DNA of 64,000 bases from the NCBI GenBank assembly GCA_963830455.1, contig CAWHMT010000004.1:434001-498000 (forward strand), read 5' to 3'. The notes under the pieces were generated by a model, which saw nothing but the letters and a program-made list of their open reading frames with translations, made no database searches and had not been told where the DNA came from. The translations under genes and the position numbers were made by a program. This DNA comes from 20CM-2-65-7 sp963830455 (GTDB lineage: Bacteria > Gemmatimonadota > Gemmatimonadetes > Gemmatimonadales > GWC2-71-9). Numbering within the stretch: the first letter of the stretch is position 1; every line of letters begins with the position of its first letter. This document shows positions 14,450 to 23,961 of this stretch, in pieces.

Positions 14450-16627
14450 TTAGCGCCGCCGCCCGCCGCCGCCACGCCCACCACCACCACGACTCCCGCC
14501 GGAGGATCGCGTCGAGCTGCGCTGGCGCGCCTGGTATTCACGATTCCCACCCTGCGAACCGTAGCTGCTGCCCCCGCGATCGCGTGACCAGTTGTTGCCC
14601 TGGCGGGATTCCCACCCACCACCCGACGTCCGGCGGTGCACATTGCCGTTGCGATCGGCGAACACATTGTTGGAGCCGCGAGCGGTCCGCATTTGACTGG
14701 ACGCTCGCTGCTGAGTCGAGCGGTCGGCGTTGCGAGCGCGGGTGTCAGGACGATTGTACAGATTCGAGCTGGCAGGCCGCTGCGACGCCGAGGGCCTGCT
14801 GGCCGGCCGCTGCCGGGCCCCACCGCCGGCCGTGTTCCCGATGTTCACGTTCTGGCGGCCGCGGTTCACGTTGCCGCCCCCCCGGTTCACGTTGATCGTG
14901 CAATTGAAGCAGCCGCGATAGCCACCGGCCGGGTAATAGCGGTTGCTGTTGCCGATCGCGATGCCGACGCCAACGGCGAAGAACGCCGTCCCGAACGTGG
15001 TGCCCATTCCGTAACCGGTGTACGGGTTGTAGGACGCCGAGACGCCGTAGGTCACCGGGTACGGGTAGTAGACCGTGCCAACGTAGGGCGGATACGTATA
15101 CCCGGTGCCGTACACGGGCACGCCGTAGTACGGATAAGCCCCGACGTAGCCAGGCGTGTAGCCGACGTACACGACCTCCGGCGTCGAGCCGTAGACGTGC
15201 ACAAAGGTCACGGGGTAAACCGGCACGCTAGGCGGAATCTTCGCGATCTCATCGCGCGGAATGCTGTCCGCCACGATCCACGGCCCCTGCGGGCTCGTCG
15301 CCTTGAACCAGACTGCGTTGTCGCACGCGTAGTAGGCACCGCCCACATGCAGCACCGAGGAGGGTGTGTTCGTGGCGTAGGCGACTAACGTGCCGGGGAT
15401 CGCCACGAACTTCGGCTCGCCATCGTATTTCGCGGTGAAGGTCGTTTGGCTGCGCACCACCGCGGTTGTCTGAGGAATCTGCAAATCGAGGACGGCGTCC
15501 TGTGCCTCGACCGTCAACGCCACCGAGTTCCGAACTCCACCGATCGGCGAGTCCGGCGGAATCTCCTGGAATGACGCGGGCAGCGAATCGGCTCGCGCAA
15601 AGCTCCACGGCCCCTGCACCGATTGGCTGCGGAACCAGCGCCCCGAGATCAGGAGGTAGTTGTCTTTGCCCTCCGTCTCACGGATCCAGGGCGTCTCGGT
15701 GTTTTCGACGTACAGCAGCTTGCCGCCTGCCGTCGTCGTCCATTTGGGCGGTCCCTGCGTGGCGACCAGCTCGGTCGGCTCCGTGGCCGTCACGATGACC
15801 AGCGGCGGCGCGAACAATGTGTCGGTGCGGGCGGGCGCCGCCGCTGTATCGGGCTTCGTGGCCGCCGTGTCGCTGCTGGGGGCGGGCGCAAACAACGTGT
15901 CCACGCGTGCCACCGTGATGGTGTCGCCGGCCAGTTTACGGATTGTGTCAGGCGGCGTCCCACCGGCAGTCCATGGCCCCTTCGGATCGGTTGCCGAGTA
16001 CCAGCTGCCGGGACCCGCGCCCAGCCAGAACGTGCCGGTCACCGTGTCCTTCACGACGCCAAACGGCGTGTTCACCACCAAGGCGAGCGGTGTGTTCGGG
16101 ATCGGCTGCAGGTGCGGCTCTCCATCATAGAGCAGCAGGACCGCGAGCTGCTCGGTGAACACGATCTTCGGCGCGTCGCTCTTCAAGCCGTCGGTGTGGC
16201 TCCGCTGCGCATCGGCGGATGCCAGGCTGGCCTGCAGGCGCGCCAGTGTCATGCGGAAGCCGGACTTGGGGAAGTCCATTTCGACGATTTGCGTGAACCG
16301 CCGCTGCTGCTCCTCGGTCGCGTCTGGCCAGCGCACCCGGGTGACCTTGACGTCGCTGACCCACACCATCCCGGAGTCCCGGTCGACATCGATCGTCGCC
16401 GACATCCACATGGCGCCGAAAATGGGGTCCGCTCTGCCGGCCACCTTGAGCGCGATCGCCCCTCGGGCAGTCAGCACATTGCCGGCGAGCTGCTCGGCCT
16501 GCGGTTGGTACAGCACGATGGTCCCGGTGGCGCCACCTGAAACGGGGATCTCGCGGGGCCAGCTATAGTCCTGCGCCTGCAGTGCAGACGCGCACAAGAC
16601 GAGCAACGTGAATAGGGGCGTACGCAT
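14450..16627 (-). CDS. Large secreted protein, repeat and Tyr/Gly/Arg-rich C-terminus
   Basis: 725 residues. Signal peptide MRTPLFTLLVLCASALQAQ fixes the ATG at 16627. Several copies of a WF/WY...GPW motif (SWYSATDPKGPWTAGG, RWFRSQSVQGPWSFA, VWFKATSPQGPWIVA) suggest a repeated carbohydrate-binding-like module of the V/XII type. A Tyr/Pro/Gly-rich stretch (about 490-560) is followed by an Asn/Arg/Gly-rich, low-complexity tail ending in poly-Gly/Arg. Probably exported to the surface or extracellular matrix. It is divergent from the OmpA gene; two bases separate it from the SGNH gene. Function is unknown. Confidence 0.75.
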   Translation of the reverse strand: MRTPLFTLLVLCASALQAQDYSWPREIPVSGGATGTIVLYQPQAEQLAGNVLTARGAIALKVAGRADPIFGAMWMSATIDVDRDSGMVWVSDVKVTRVRWPDATEEQQRRFTQIVEMDFPKSGFRMTLARLQASLASADAQRSHTDGLKSDAPKIVFTEQLAVLLLYDGEPHLQPIPNTPLALVVNTPFGVVKDTVTGTFWLGAGPGSWYSATDPKGPWTAGGTPPDTIRKLAGDTITVARVDTLFAPAPSSDTAATKPDTAAAPARTDTLFAPPLVIVTATEPTELVATQGPPKWTTTAGGKLLYVENTETPWIRETEGKDNYLLISGRWFRSQSVQGPWSFARADSLPASFQEIPPDSPIGGVRNSVALTVEAQDAVLDLQIPQTTAVVRSQTTFTAKYDGEPKFVAIPGTLVAYATNTPSSVLHVGGAYYACDNAVWFKATSPQGPWIVADSIPRDEIAKIPPSVPVYPVTFVHVYGSTPEVVYVGYTPGYVGAYPYYGVPVYGTGYTYPPYVGTVYYPYPVTYGVSASYNPYTGYGMGTTFGTAFFAVGVGIAIGNSNRYYPAGGYRGCFNCTINVNRGGGNVNRGRQNVNIGNTAGGGARQRPASRPSASQRPASSNLYNRPDTRARNADRSTQQRASSQMRTARGSNNVFADRNGNVHRRTSGGGWESRQGNNWSRDRGGSSYGSQGGNREYQARQRSSTRSSGGSRGGGGRGGGGRRR

Positions 16628-16715
16628 GGCCGGAAAGTCGCGTCCGAGCCGGAAAAACGGCATAAGACTAAGGGGTTATTCCGGCCCTGCCTGAGTCCTG
16701 CGCATCGTGGAGCCC

Positions 16716-18131
16716 ATGCATACATCTCAACGTATTGCGGGGATTCTGGCCGCCCTGGTTATCTCCGCCGTCCCGTTGGCCGCACAACACGGTGGGACGA
16801 TCGAGCTTGGCGGCTTCGTGCGGTACGGGGATTACGACGACCAGCTGAACCTGGACGCGGCCGCCGGTTATGGGGGGCGGTTCGGTATCTTCTTCTCCCC
16901 GAAGTTTTTCATCGAAGCCGATGGAGCGTTCGTCCCGACGAAGTCGGGCTCCATCGACGTCGATCACACGCCGATCCACGTGCGCCTGACGGGTAACTTC
17001 GGGTTCACGAAGCGACTGGCGCTGCTGCTCGGCGCCGGCTGGGCGTACAACAAGTTCGGAAACGGCGTGGATGAGCAGGAGAACGGAGCCGGTGGGCTGG
17101 CTGGCCTGCGGCTCAGTCTCGGCAAGCGCCTCGCGCTGCGGGGCGACGTCATAGCGGACTACATGTTCGACCACGCGTCGAGCGTCGCGAATCCAACCGT
17201 CCATTACGCCGCGCAGGCGGGCGTGAGCCTCATGATCCGCGGCGGTCCGGGAGACAAGGACAAGGACGGTGTGATTGATTCGGCCGACCGGTGCGCGAAC
17301 ACTCCAGAGAATTCGCCGGTCGACGTGAACGGTTGCCCGGACGCGGACCGCGACGGCGTGCCGGACCAAGCGGACCGCTGCGCGCAGAGTCCCACCGGAA
17401 TCGCCGTCGATGCGATCGGCTGCACGGACGTAGACAGTGACGGCGTCGTGGACCCGCAGGACCGCTGCACGAATACCCCCACGGGCACGCGCGTCGATGC
17501 GACCGGCTGCCCGGTGGACACTGACGGCGATGGCGTGGCCGATCCAACCGACCGCTGCCCGGGTACGCCCCCCGGCGCGCGCGTCGATCCGGCGAACGGC
17601 TGCCCCACGGACGCGGATAATGATGGCGTCGTGGATAGCCAGGACCGGTGCCCCGGCACGATTGGGGGGGTCGTCGTGGGTCCGACGGGGTGCCCGCCGG
17701 ACGCCGATGGCGATGGCGTGGCGGATGCGCAGGACACATGTCCCGGCACGGCCGCAGGCGCGACCGTGGACGCCTCGGGCTGTCCCGCGGCCGGACCCGT
17801 GGTCCTCGAAGGCGTAGCCTTCCTGACCGGCAGCTCGAAACTGACGCTGAACTCGCAGGGCCCACTGGACCGCGTGGTCACGGCGTTGCGGGAACGTCCC
17901 CAGCTGCGGGTCGTAATCGAAGGGCACACCGACAATGTCGGGAATCGCGACGCCAACCTGCGGCTGTCCAAAGCTCGTGCCGACGCCGTGCGCGCCTACT
18001 TCATTGCCAAGGGCATCGCGGCGGACCGTCTGACGGCGGTCGGGATCGGACCCGATCAACCGGTTGCGCCCAACGATACAGAGGCAGGGCGGGCCAGGAA
18101 CCGGCGCGTGCAGCTGCGGCAGCAGCCCTAG
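16716..18131 (+). CDS. OmpA-family porin with six TSP3 calcium-binding-like repeats
   Basis: About 471 residues. Signal peptide ends LAAQ. Residues 25-175 are an eight-stranded barrel-like domain. Residues 180-360 hold six type 3 repeats (DxDxDGVxDxxDxCxxTPxGxxVDxxGCP), each with aspartates and paired cysteines, as linker between membrane and peptidoglycan. The C-terminal OmpA domain contains LRVVIEGHTDNVG and the AxAVRAYF helix that bind peptidoglycan. A GTG nine bases upstream is a possible start, but ATG 16716 gives a cleaner signal peptide. Anchors outer membrane to cell wall. Confidence 0.93.
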   Translation: MHTSQRIAGILAALVISAVPLAAQHGGTIELGGFVRYGDYDDQLNLDAAAGYGGRFGIFFSPKFFIEADGAFVPTKSGSIDVDHTPIHVRLTGNFGFTKRLALLLGAGWAYNKFGNGVDEQENGAGGLAGLRLSLGKRLALRGDVIADYMFDHASSVANPTVHYAAQAGVSLMIRGGPGDKDKDGVIDSADRCANTPENSPVDVNGCPDADRDGVPDQADRCAQSPTGIAVDAIGCTDVDSDGVVDPQDRCTNTPTGTRVDATGCPVDTDGDGVADPTDRCPGTPPGARVDPANGCPTDADNDGVVDSQDRCPGTIGGVVVGPTGCPPDADGDGVADAQDTCPGTAAGATVDASGCPAAGPVVLEGVAFLTGSSKLTLNSQGPLDRVVTALRERPQLRVVIEGHTDNVGNRDANLRLSKARADAVRAYFIAKGIAADRLTAVGIGPDQPVAPNDTEAGRARNRRVQLRQQP

Positions 18132-18143
18132 CGTAGACCGGGA

Positions 18144-18177
18144 ACGAGCACGGCGGCGTCTCTCGCGCCGTGCTCGT
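18144..18177. terminator. Bidirectional terminator hairpin
   Basis: Perfect 12-bp inverted repeat ACGAGCACGGCG (18144-18155) / CGCCGTGCTCGT (18166-18177) with a 10-base loop, in the 62-bp gap between the convergent OmpA and serine hydrolase genes. No long T-run on either side. Confidence 0.7.
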
Positions 18178-18193
18178 CTCCCACTCCTTGGCT

Positions 18194-19531
18194 TCAGTTC
18201 TCTCGAATCCTGCGCCCGGGGATGTTCTGCCCGTTCTGGTGCAGCGTCATGCCGTCGCGCGAGAACGTGATCTGCGCGTCGACGACGCGCAGGAAAAACG
18301 TCGAGTCGGACTCAGCGAAGATCGGGAAGCGCGGCTGGGCCGTCGCCTGGACGAACAGCCGCGCGGCTTCCCTCGTCACAACGACATGGAACGCGGGCGC
18401 CAGCTCGTACTCGCCGACGTAGCGCATCAGCACCGTCGAATCCACGGCCACCTCGATGCGCCGCGTGGGAAGCGGACGCAGCGGGAACGTCTCATCCAGG
18501 AGATGAAAACCGATGTCATCGACACTCGCGTCGAAGTTGGACAGGACCACGACGCCTAACGCCCGCACCGGATCAAAGCCTGTGAATGAGCGGTAGCCGC
18601 CCGTCCCGCCGTTGTGCCACACGATGGTGCCGACCGGCCGCGCCAGAATGTGCCACCCGAGCCCGACCTTCATGCTCGGGTTATTGGTGGCGTGGCGCTC
18701 GCCGTGCGTGCGCCTGAGCGTCGGGGACAGCGGCGTCGCGCCGGAGTCGAGATTCGCCGCAATAAACGTCAGCATGTCGTTCACCGTCGACCGCAGCGCT
18801 CCCGCTCCCGCCAGCGTCGGCAGATCCCAGTTGGGCACCACTCGACCCTCGGCGTCGTGCCCGGGCGCGAGCCGCGCGCGCAGCGCCGGCGTCAGCGTGA
18901 TCGCCGTTTCGCGCATGCCGAGCGGTGTGAGGATGCGCCCGCGCAGGAGCTCCTCGTAGCTCGCGCGCCCTTTCAGGGCCAGCGCGTGTCCAAGCAGTCC
19001 CATGCCGAGGTTCGAGTACTCGTATTCCGCGCCCACGTCCCGGGTGAGCTGATAGCCCGACAGAAACGTGTACAGCTGTTGCACGCTGTAGTCGGCATAC
19101 GGATTCATCGTATCGCGCGGCGTGAGGTTCGAGGGCATGCGCGGCAGGCCGGAGGACTGGGTGGCCAGATCGAGCAGCGTGATCTCGCGGTCGTTGCGCG
19201 ACGGCACTTTTACCGATCGTGGCAGGTACTGCGAGACCGCGTCGCCGAGCCGGACTTCCCCCCGGTCCACCATGTCCTGAAGCAGCGACGTGGTGAACAC
19301 CTTGGTGATCGAGCCGATCTCGAACACGCCCGCAGAGTCCACTCCGGCGGCGATGATGCGCCGGGTGCCGGTCGCATCGAGCAAGCCGACGGCGATCCCC
19401 GCGCCGTGTTTGCCGGTGTCGGGCAGTGACGCGACGCGGGGCAGGAGCAACGCACGAACGGTCGAGTCGGCGGGCAGCAATGGCTGTTGCTGCAGCGTGA
19501 CGGCGAGCGCGAACGCACGGAATAGGATCAT
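18194..19531 (-). CDS. Serine hydrolase, class C beta-lactamase/esterase family
   Basis: 445 residues. Catalytic SxxK is SITK at 74-77, the Tyr of YxN is Tyr172 (YSN), and HNGGTGG at about 306 replaces KTG. These define the AmpC-like serine hydrolase group that also includes D-aminopeptidases and esterases. A C-terminal beta-barrel-like domain (about 345-445) resembles the DUF3471-type extension. A hydrophobic N-terminus suggests export. HxG instead of KTG makes an esterase or peptidase more likely than a true antibiotic-hydrolysing enzyme. Divergent from the SulP operon with only 29 bases between. Confidence 0.88.
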   Translation of the reverse strand: MILFRAFALAVTLQQQPLLPADSTVRALLLPRVASLPDTGKHGAGIAVGLLDATGTRRIIAAGVDSAGVFEIGSITKVFTTSLLQDMVDRGEVRLGDAVSQYLPRSVKVPSRNDREITLLDLATQSSGLPRMPSNLTPRDTMNPYADYSVQQLYTFLSGYQLTRDVGAEYEYSNLGMGLLGHALALKGRASYEELLRGRILTPLGMRETAITLTPALRARLAPGHDAEGRVVPNWDLPTLAGAGALRSTVNDMLTFIAANLDSGATPLSPTLRRTHGERHATNNPSMKVGLGWHILARPVGTIVWHNGGTGGYRSFTGFDPVRALGVVVLSNFDASVDDIGFHLLDETFPLRPLPTRRIEVAVDSTVLMRYVGEYELAPAFHVVVTREAARLFVQATAQPRFPIFAESDSTFFLRVVDAQITFSRDGMTLHQNGQNIPGRRIREN

Positions 19532-19560
19532 CCGCTCGAATTTAGTATCTTCTCGCCGTC

Positions 19561-21300
19561 GTGCTCGTCCCCAAATTTTTCACCACCATCCAGGATTACA
19601 ACCGGGAGCAGCTCACCCGGGACGTGATCGCGGGCGTCATCGTCGGCATCGTGGCGCTGCCGCTCGCCATCGCCTTCGCGATCGCCAGCGGGCTCAGTCC
19701 CGAGCGCGGACTCTACACCGCCATCGTCGCCGGCTTTCTCATTTCGCTGCTCGGCGGTTCACGTGTACAGATCGGCGGCCCGACGGGCGCGTTCGTGGTG
19801 ATCGTCGCCGGCATCGTACACCAGCACGGGGTGGACGGCCTGCTCGTCGCGACATTGATGGCGGGCGCGATTCTCGTCGTGTTCGGCCTGGTGCGGCTTG
19901 GCGCCGCGATCAAGTTCATCCCGTTCCCGGTGACAATCGGGTTCACCAGTGGGATCGCGCTCATCATTTTTTCGAGCCAGGTAAAGGATCTGCTGGGCCT
20001 CGAGATGGGCCAGGCGCCCGCCGAGTTCCTCGCCAAGTGGGACGCCTACGCCCGGGCGTTCGACTCGATGAACCCGTGGGCGTTCGCCGTCGCTGCGCTG
20101 GCCTTCACGATCATTCTTGTCTGGCCAAAGATCGAGCGCCGCATCCCGGGGCCGTTCGTCGCACTGATCGTCACGACGGTGGTCGTGCAGGTGTTCCACG
20201 TGCCCGTCGAGACGATCGGCGCGCGGTTCGGGGTCATCCACGCGGGTCTGCCGCGGCCGTCGCTGCCGACGTTGACCATGCCGCTCATCACGTCGCTTGC
20301 AGGCCCCGCATTCACGATCGCGATGCTGGGGGCGATCGAGTCACTGCTCTCGGCGGTCGTGGCCGATGGCATGATCGGCGGGCGGCACCGGTCCAACATG
20401 GAGCTGGTGGCGCAGGGCGTGGCGAACCTCGCGTCGCCGCTGTTCGGCGGCATGCCGGCGACCGGCGCCATCGCGCGCACGGCGACGAACGTGAAGAACG
20501 GCGGACGCACACCGGTCGCGGGAATCGTGCACGCCATCACGCTGCTCCTGATCACGCTGTTTTTCGGCCGCTGGGCGGGTCTCATCCCGCTGGCCACGCT
20601 CGCCGCGATCCTCGTCGTCGTGGCGTTCCACATGAGCGAATGGCGGACGTTCGTGTCGGAATTCCGCGCGCCCAAGAGCGACGTCGCGGTGCTGCTGACG
20701 ACGTTTCTGCTCACGGTACTCGTGGACCTTACGGTCGCCATCGAGGTCGGCATGGTGCTCGCCGCCTTCCTCTTTATGCGCCGGATGGCGGAGGTCACGA
20801 ACATCAAGGTCCTCACGCACGAGTTCGAGGACCCAACGGACGACTTCGAGCACGACCCCAACGCCGTGCAACGGCGCGTGGTGCCGGAGGGCGTTCAGGT
20901 CTACGAGATCACGGGACCATTCTTCTTCGGCGCCGCCGAGATGTTCAAGGACCGGGTGACCCGCATTGCAGGCAAACCGAAGGTGCTGATTCTCCGGATG
21001 CGGCACGTGCCGGCGATGGATTCGACCGGGCTGCACGCATTGCGCGATGTCGTACGGCGTAGCCGCAACGAGGGGTCGCTCGTCATCCTGTCGGACGTGC
21101 ACGCGCAGCCGGTCGTGGCCCTCGAGCGCTCGGGGACATACGATGAGCTGGGCGAGGAAAACATCCATGGGAACATCGACGACGCCTTGAACCGCGCTCG
21201 GGAGCACCTCGGCCTGCCCCGGATGCCGCGGCCCGGCTTCGCCACGCCCACGGTGGCGCGGGAGACGTCCCCCCCGACGGGGACGCCAGCGATGCCATAA
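19561..21300 (+). CDS. SulP family anion transporter with STAS domain
   Basis: 579 residues. About ten or more membrane segments (residues 20-420), with the SulP signatures LPLAIAFAIASGLSPERGLYTAI and GGSRVQIGGPTGAFVVI and MPATGAIARTATNVKNGGRTPVAGI. The C-terminal STAS domain (about 440-555) has RMRHVPAMDSTGLHAL. SulP proteins carry sulfate, bicarbonate or dicarboxylates. First gene of an eight-gene operon with a PTS-like regulator and an Ehr-type membrane complex, which suggests it supplies or exports the complex's ion or substrate; bicarbonate is one option. Start GTG 19561 has little leader. Confidence 0.9.
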   Translation: MLVPKFFTTIQDYNREQLTRDVIAGVIVGIVALPLAIAFAIASGLSPERGLYTAIVAGFLISLLGGSRVQIGGPTGAFVVIVAGIVHQHGVDGLLVATLMAGAILVVFGLVRLGAAIKFIPFPVTIGFTSGIALIIFSSQVKDLLGLEMGQAPAEFLAKWDAYARAFDSMNPWAFAVAALAFTIILVWPKIERRIPGPFVALIVTTVVVQVFHVPVETIGARFGVIHAGLPRPSLPTLTMPLITSLAGPAFTIAMLGAIESLLSAVVADGMIGGRHRSNMELVAQGVANLASPLFGGMPATGAIARTATNVKNGGRTPVAGIVHAITLLLITLFFGRWAGLIPLATLAAILVVVAFHMSEWRTFVSEFRAPKSDVAVLLTTFLLTVLVDLTVAIEVGMVLAAFLFMRRMAEVTNIKVLTHEFEDPTDDFEHDPNAVQRRVVPEGVQVYEITGPFFFGAAEMFKDRVTRIAGKPKVLILRMRHVPAMDSTGLHALRDVVRRSRNEGSLVILSDVHAQPVVALERSGTYDELGEENIHGNIDDALNRAREHLGLPRMPRPGFATPTVARETSPPTGTPAMP

Positions 21301-22001
21301 TGCAGCTGACCGTGCGCGAGGCGGCATCGTACCTGCGGGTCGACGAGGCCACGGTGCGGCGCTGGATCGCCCGCCGCGCCCTTCCCGTCCATCGTGCCAA
21401 CGAGCGGCTCTATCTGAACGCGATCGAGCTGTGGGAGTGGGCGACAGAGAATGGGATCCCGGTCTCGCGCGCCCTGCTCGAGCAGGCGCAGCGCCGACCG
21501 GACCAGGTGCCGCCGCTATCAGCCCTGCTGCTCGTCGGCGGCATTCATCATGACGTGGGCGGCAGCGATAAGCCCGGTGTGCTGCGCGAGATCGTTCAGC
21601 ACCTCCCGCTGCCGGACGATGTCGATCGTGAGTTCCTGGTGACGACGCTCGAGGCGCGGGAGGCGATGGGCTCCACGGGCATCGGGGACGGCATCGCCAT
21701 CCCCCATGTGCGCAACCCTATCCTGCTGCACGTCACCGCTCCTTTCGTCACGCTGTGCTTGCTGCGGCACCCCGTGGACTTCGGCGCGCTGGATGGGCAG
21801 CCCGTCCACGCGTTGTTTACCGTGATCAGCGCCAACGTCCCTGGCCACCTCCGCATTCTCGGCCAGCTCGGCTTCGCCCTGCACGATGACGAGCTGCGAC
21901 GCCTGCTGAGTCGCCGAGCGCCCGCGGCCGACATCCTCACGCGCGTACAAGCGGTCGAGGGGCGCGCCAGCGGCGTGCACCCGTCCCCCGCCGTCGAGTG
22001 A
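21300..22001 (+). CDS. HTH-PTS EIIA fusion protein
   Basis: 233 residues. Residues 1-50 are an excisionase/MerR-type helix-turn-helix (TVREAASYLRVDEATVRRWIARRALPVHR). Residues 80-225 are a PTS EIIA-type 2 domain like PtsN, with STGIGDGIAIPHVR, whose His is the phosphorylation site. In PtsN-type systems EIIA regulates transport and nitrogen/potassium balance rather than moving sugar. Its ATG overlaps the SulP stop by one base. Placed between SulP and the Ehr subunits, it probably controls their activity or expression; that role is inferred. Confidence 0.85.
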   Translation: MQLTVREAASYLRVDEATVRRWIARRALPVHRANERLYLNAIELWEWATENGIPVSRALLEQAQRRPDQVPPLSALLLVGGIHHDVGGSDKPGVLREIVQHLPLPDDVDREFLVTTLEAREAMGSTGIGDGIAIPHVRNPILLHVTAPFVTLCLLRHPVDFGALDGQPVHALFTVISANVPGHLRILGQLGFALHDDELRRLLSRRAPAADILTRVQAVEGRASGVHPSPAVE

Positions 22002-22011
22002 GGAGGCGCCC

Positions 22012-23961
22012 GTGACGCTGGTCGCGCTCGGCTTGGCGCTGATCGTGCTGGCCGGCTTGACCGCGGCCGTGCTGGCGCGGCGTCCGGCCGTGGGCGAGAT
22101 GGTGTTCCGCATTCTGTTCGGCGCAGGGTGCACCCTGGGCGCGCTCCCGGCGCTGGCCGTGCTGGCGGGGAACACGGTGCCTGACGTGGGCCTGGCGTCG
22201 GCGACGCCGTTCGGGCCGTGGGTGTTCGGCCTCGACGCGCTCTCTGCCGTGTTCCTGTTGGCGGTGTTGAGCGTGGGCGCCGCCTGCGCGTTCTACGGAT
22301 TGGCGTATCTCGCGCACGAGCGGACCCACCGCGCCGTTGGCGTCGCGCACTTGCTGCTGGCGGTGCTGGTCGCCACTCTCGCCCTCGTCGTGGTCGCGCG
22401 CGCCGCGCTGCCCTTCCTCATCGCCTGGGAAGGGATGGCGGTCGCGGCGTACTTGCTGGTGGTGTTCGAGCACGAGCGCCGCGAGGTGCGCCGCGCCGGC
22501 GGGATCTACGTGGTGGCCACGCACGTGGGGACGTTGCTCTTGTTCGCGCTGTTTGCGATCTGGGCGGGCGGCGGCAGTGATCTCAGCTTTGCGGCGCTGG
22601 CGGCGCATCCGCCATTCTCGGCGGGCCGGGGCGCGATGATCCTGGTCGTGGCGCTGATCGCGTTCGGGCTCAAAGCAGGCGCCGTCCCTTTCCACTTCTG
22701 GTTGCCCGAGGCCCATGCCGCGGCGCCGGCGCACGTTTCGGCCCTGATGTCAGGAGTCGTCATCAAGATGGGGATCTATGGGCTGCTGCGCACGATCGTC
22801 CTCTTCGGGACGCCGCCGCCCTGGTGGGGTTGGGTGCTGCTTGCGCTCGGAGCGGTCTCCGGGATCCTGGGGGTCGTGTGGGCCCTCGCGCAGCATGATG
22901 TCAAGCGGCTGCTCGCGTTCCACAGCGTGGAGAACATCGGGATCATCCTGCTCGGCGTCGGGGCTGGCGCTCTGGGTGTCACGTACGGGCACCCGCTGAT
23001 CGCCGTACTCGGCTTCGCCGGTGCCGCATTGCACACACTCAATCACGCGCTCTTCAAGAGCCTCCTCTTTCTCGGCGCGGGGTCCGTGATCCACGCGACC
23101 GGCACCAGGGAGATTGACCGTCTCGGCGGGCTCGCGCCACGCATGCCTTGGACCGCGGCCACATTCCTCGTCGGCTCGGCGGCCATCGTCGGGCTCCCCC
23201 CGCTCAACGGGTTCGTCAGTGAATGGGTGGTTTTCCAGGCCCTGCTCCGCGGGGCAAGCGCAGGGGGCGCGGTGCAGTTGGCGGGGCTGGCGGCCGTGGT
23301 CCTGGCGTTCATCGGGGCGCTGGCGCTTGCCTGTTTCGCAAAAGTGGTAGGAGTCTTGTATTTGGGGACGCCGCGACACGCCCTGGCGACGGAGCCGCGG
23401 GAGGCGACGCCGGCGATGATCCGGCCGCTCGTCGGCCTGGCCGCCGGGTGCGTCGTGATCGGGCTCCTCCCGATCGCGGTCGTGCCAGCGGCGCTCCGGG
23501 TCGGGTCGCTCGTCGCGGGCATGTCTCTCCAGGCGGATGTCGCCGCTGGCCCCGCGACCGCTTTTACTGTCGGGCTCGCGCTGAGTCTGCTGGTGGCATG
23601 GGGGCTATACGTCGGGCTCGGTCACCGGCGTCAACGGCTCGAGGCAGCGACCTGGGGCTGCGGGTATCCGGCGCCGACGCCTCGCATGGCGTACACAGCG
23701 AGCTCATTCGCGGCCCCACTACTTGACGTCTTTCGGTCGTTCTCGGGCGTCCATACACGCCGCACGGCCGACGCATTTTCCACCCACGCGATCGACCCCG
23801 TCCTGGACAGCGTCCTGCTTCCCGCCTGGCGCGGCGCCCGCGGGGCGGCGGCGTGGGTGCGCCGAGTGCAGCGCGGCGGGTTGTCGCGCTACCTGCTGCT
23901 CATTGGCGCCGCCGTCGTCGCGTCGCTGCTCTACCTCCTCGTGGCTGGGCGGAATCCGTGA
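22012..23961 (+). CDS. HyfB/NuoL-like proton-translocating subunit of Ehr complex
   Basis: 649 residues with about 14-16 membrane helices. The Mrp/NuoL core is present: AWEGMAVAAYLLV (helix-5 glutamate), FGLKAGAVPFHFWLPEAHAAAPAHVSALMSG (Lys-containing helix 7-8 with H-x-x-A-P-x-x-V-S), and HALFKSLLFLGAG. GTG at 22012 has GGAGG upstream. The length matches HyfB. It would form an antiporter-like ion pump arm of a membrane complex. Overlaps the HyfC gene by 4 bases. Related to complex I and formate-hydrogenlyase subunits. Confidence 0.9.
   Translation: MTLVALGLALIVLAGLTAAVLARRPAVGEMVFRILFGAGCTLGALPALAVLAGNTVPDVGLASATPFGPWVFGLDALSAVFLLAVLSVGAACAFYGLAYLAHERTHRAVGVAHLLLAVLVATLALVVVARAALPFLIAWEGMAVAAYLLVVFEHERREVRRAGGIYVVATHVGTLLLFALFAIWAGGGSDLSFAALAAHPPFSAGRGAMILVVALIAFGLKAGAVPFHFWLPEAHAAAPAHVSALMSGVVIKMGIYGLLRTIVLFGTPPPWWGWVLLALGAVSGILGVVWALAQHDVKRLLAFHSVENIGIILLGVGAGALGVTYGHPLIAVLGFAGAALHTLNHALFKSLLFLGAGSVIHATGTREIDRLGGLAPRMPWTAATFLVGSAAIVGLPPLNGFVSEWVVFQALLRGASAGGAVQLAGLAAVVLAFIGALALACFAKVVGVLYLGTPRHALATEPREATPAMIRPLVGLAAGCVVIGLLPIAVVPAALRVGSLVAGMSLQADVAAGPATAFTVGLALSLLVAWGLYVGLGHRRQRLEAATWGCGYPAPTPRMAYTASSFAAPLLDVFRSFSGVHTRRTADAFSTHAIDPVLDSVLLPAWRGARGAAAWVRRVQRGGLSRYLLLIGAAVVASLLYLLVAGRNP

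Noticed and set aside
15623..16540. 305-codon reading frame antisense to the large secreted protein
   Set aside because: It has an arginine-rich, non-protein-like composition; the opposite strand has a signal peptide and repeated motifs.
17260..17790. Tandem DNA repeat as a CRISPR-like or mobile element
   Set aside because: The period is that of the TSP3-like protein repeats of OmpA; the DNA copies are diverged and in frame.
18144..18177. Hairpin considered as a possible small RNA
   Set aside because: It lies exactly between two convergent genes and has the form of a shared terminator.
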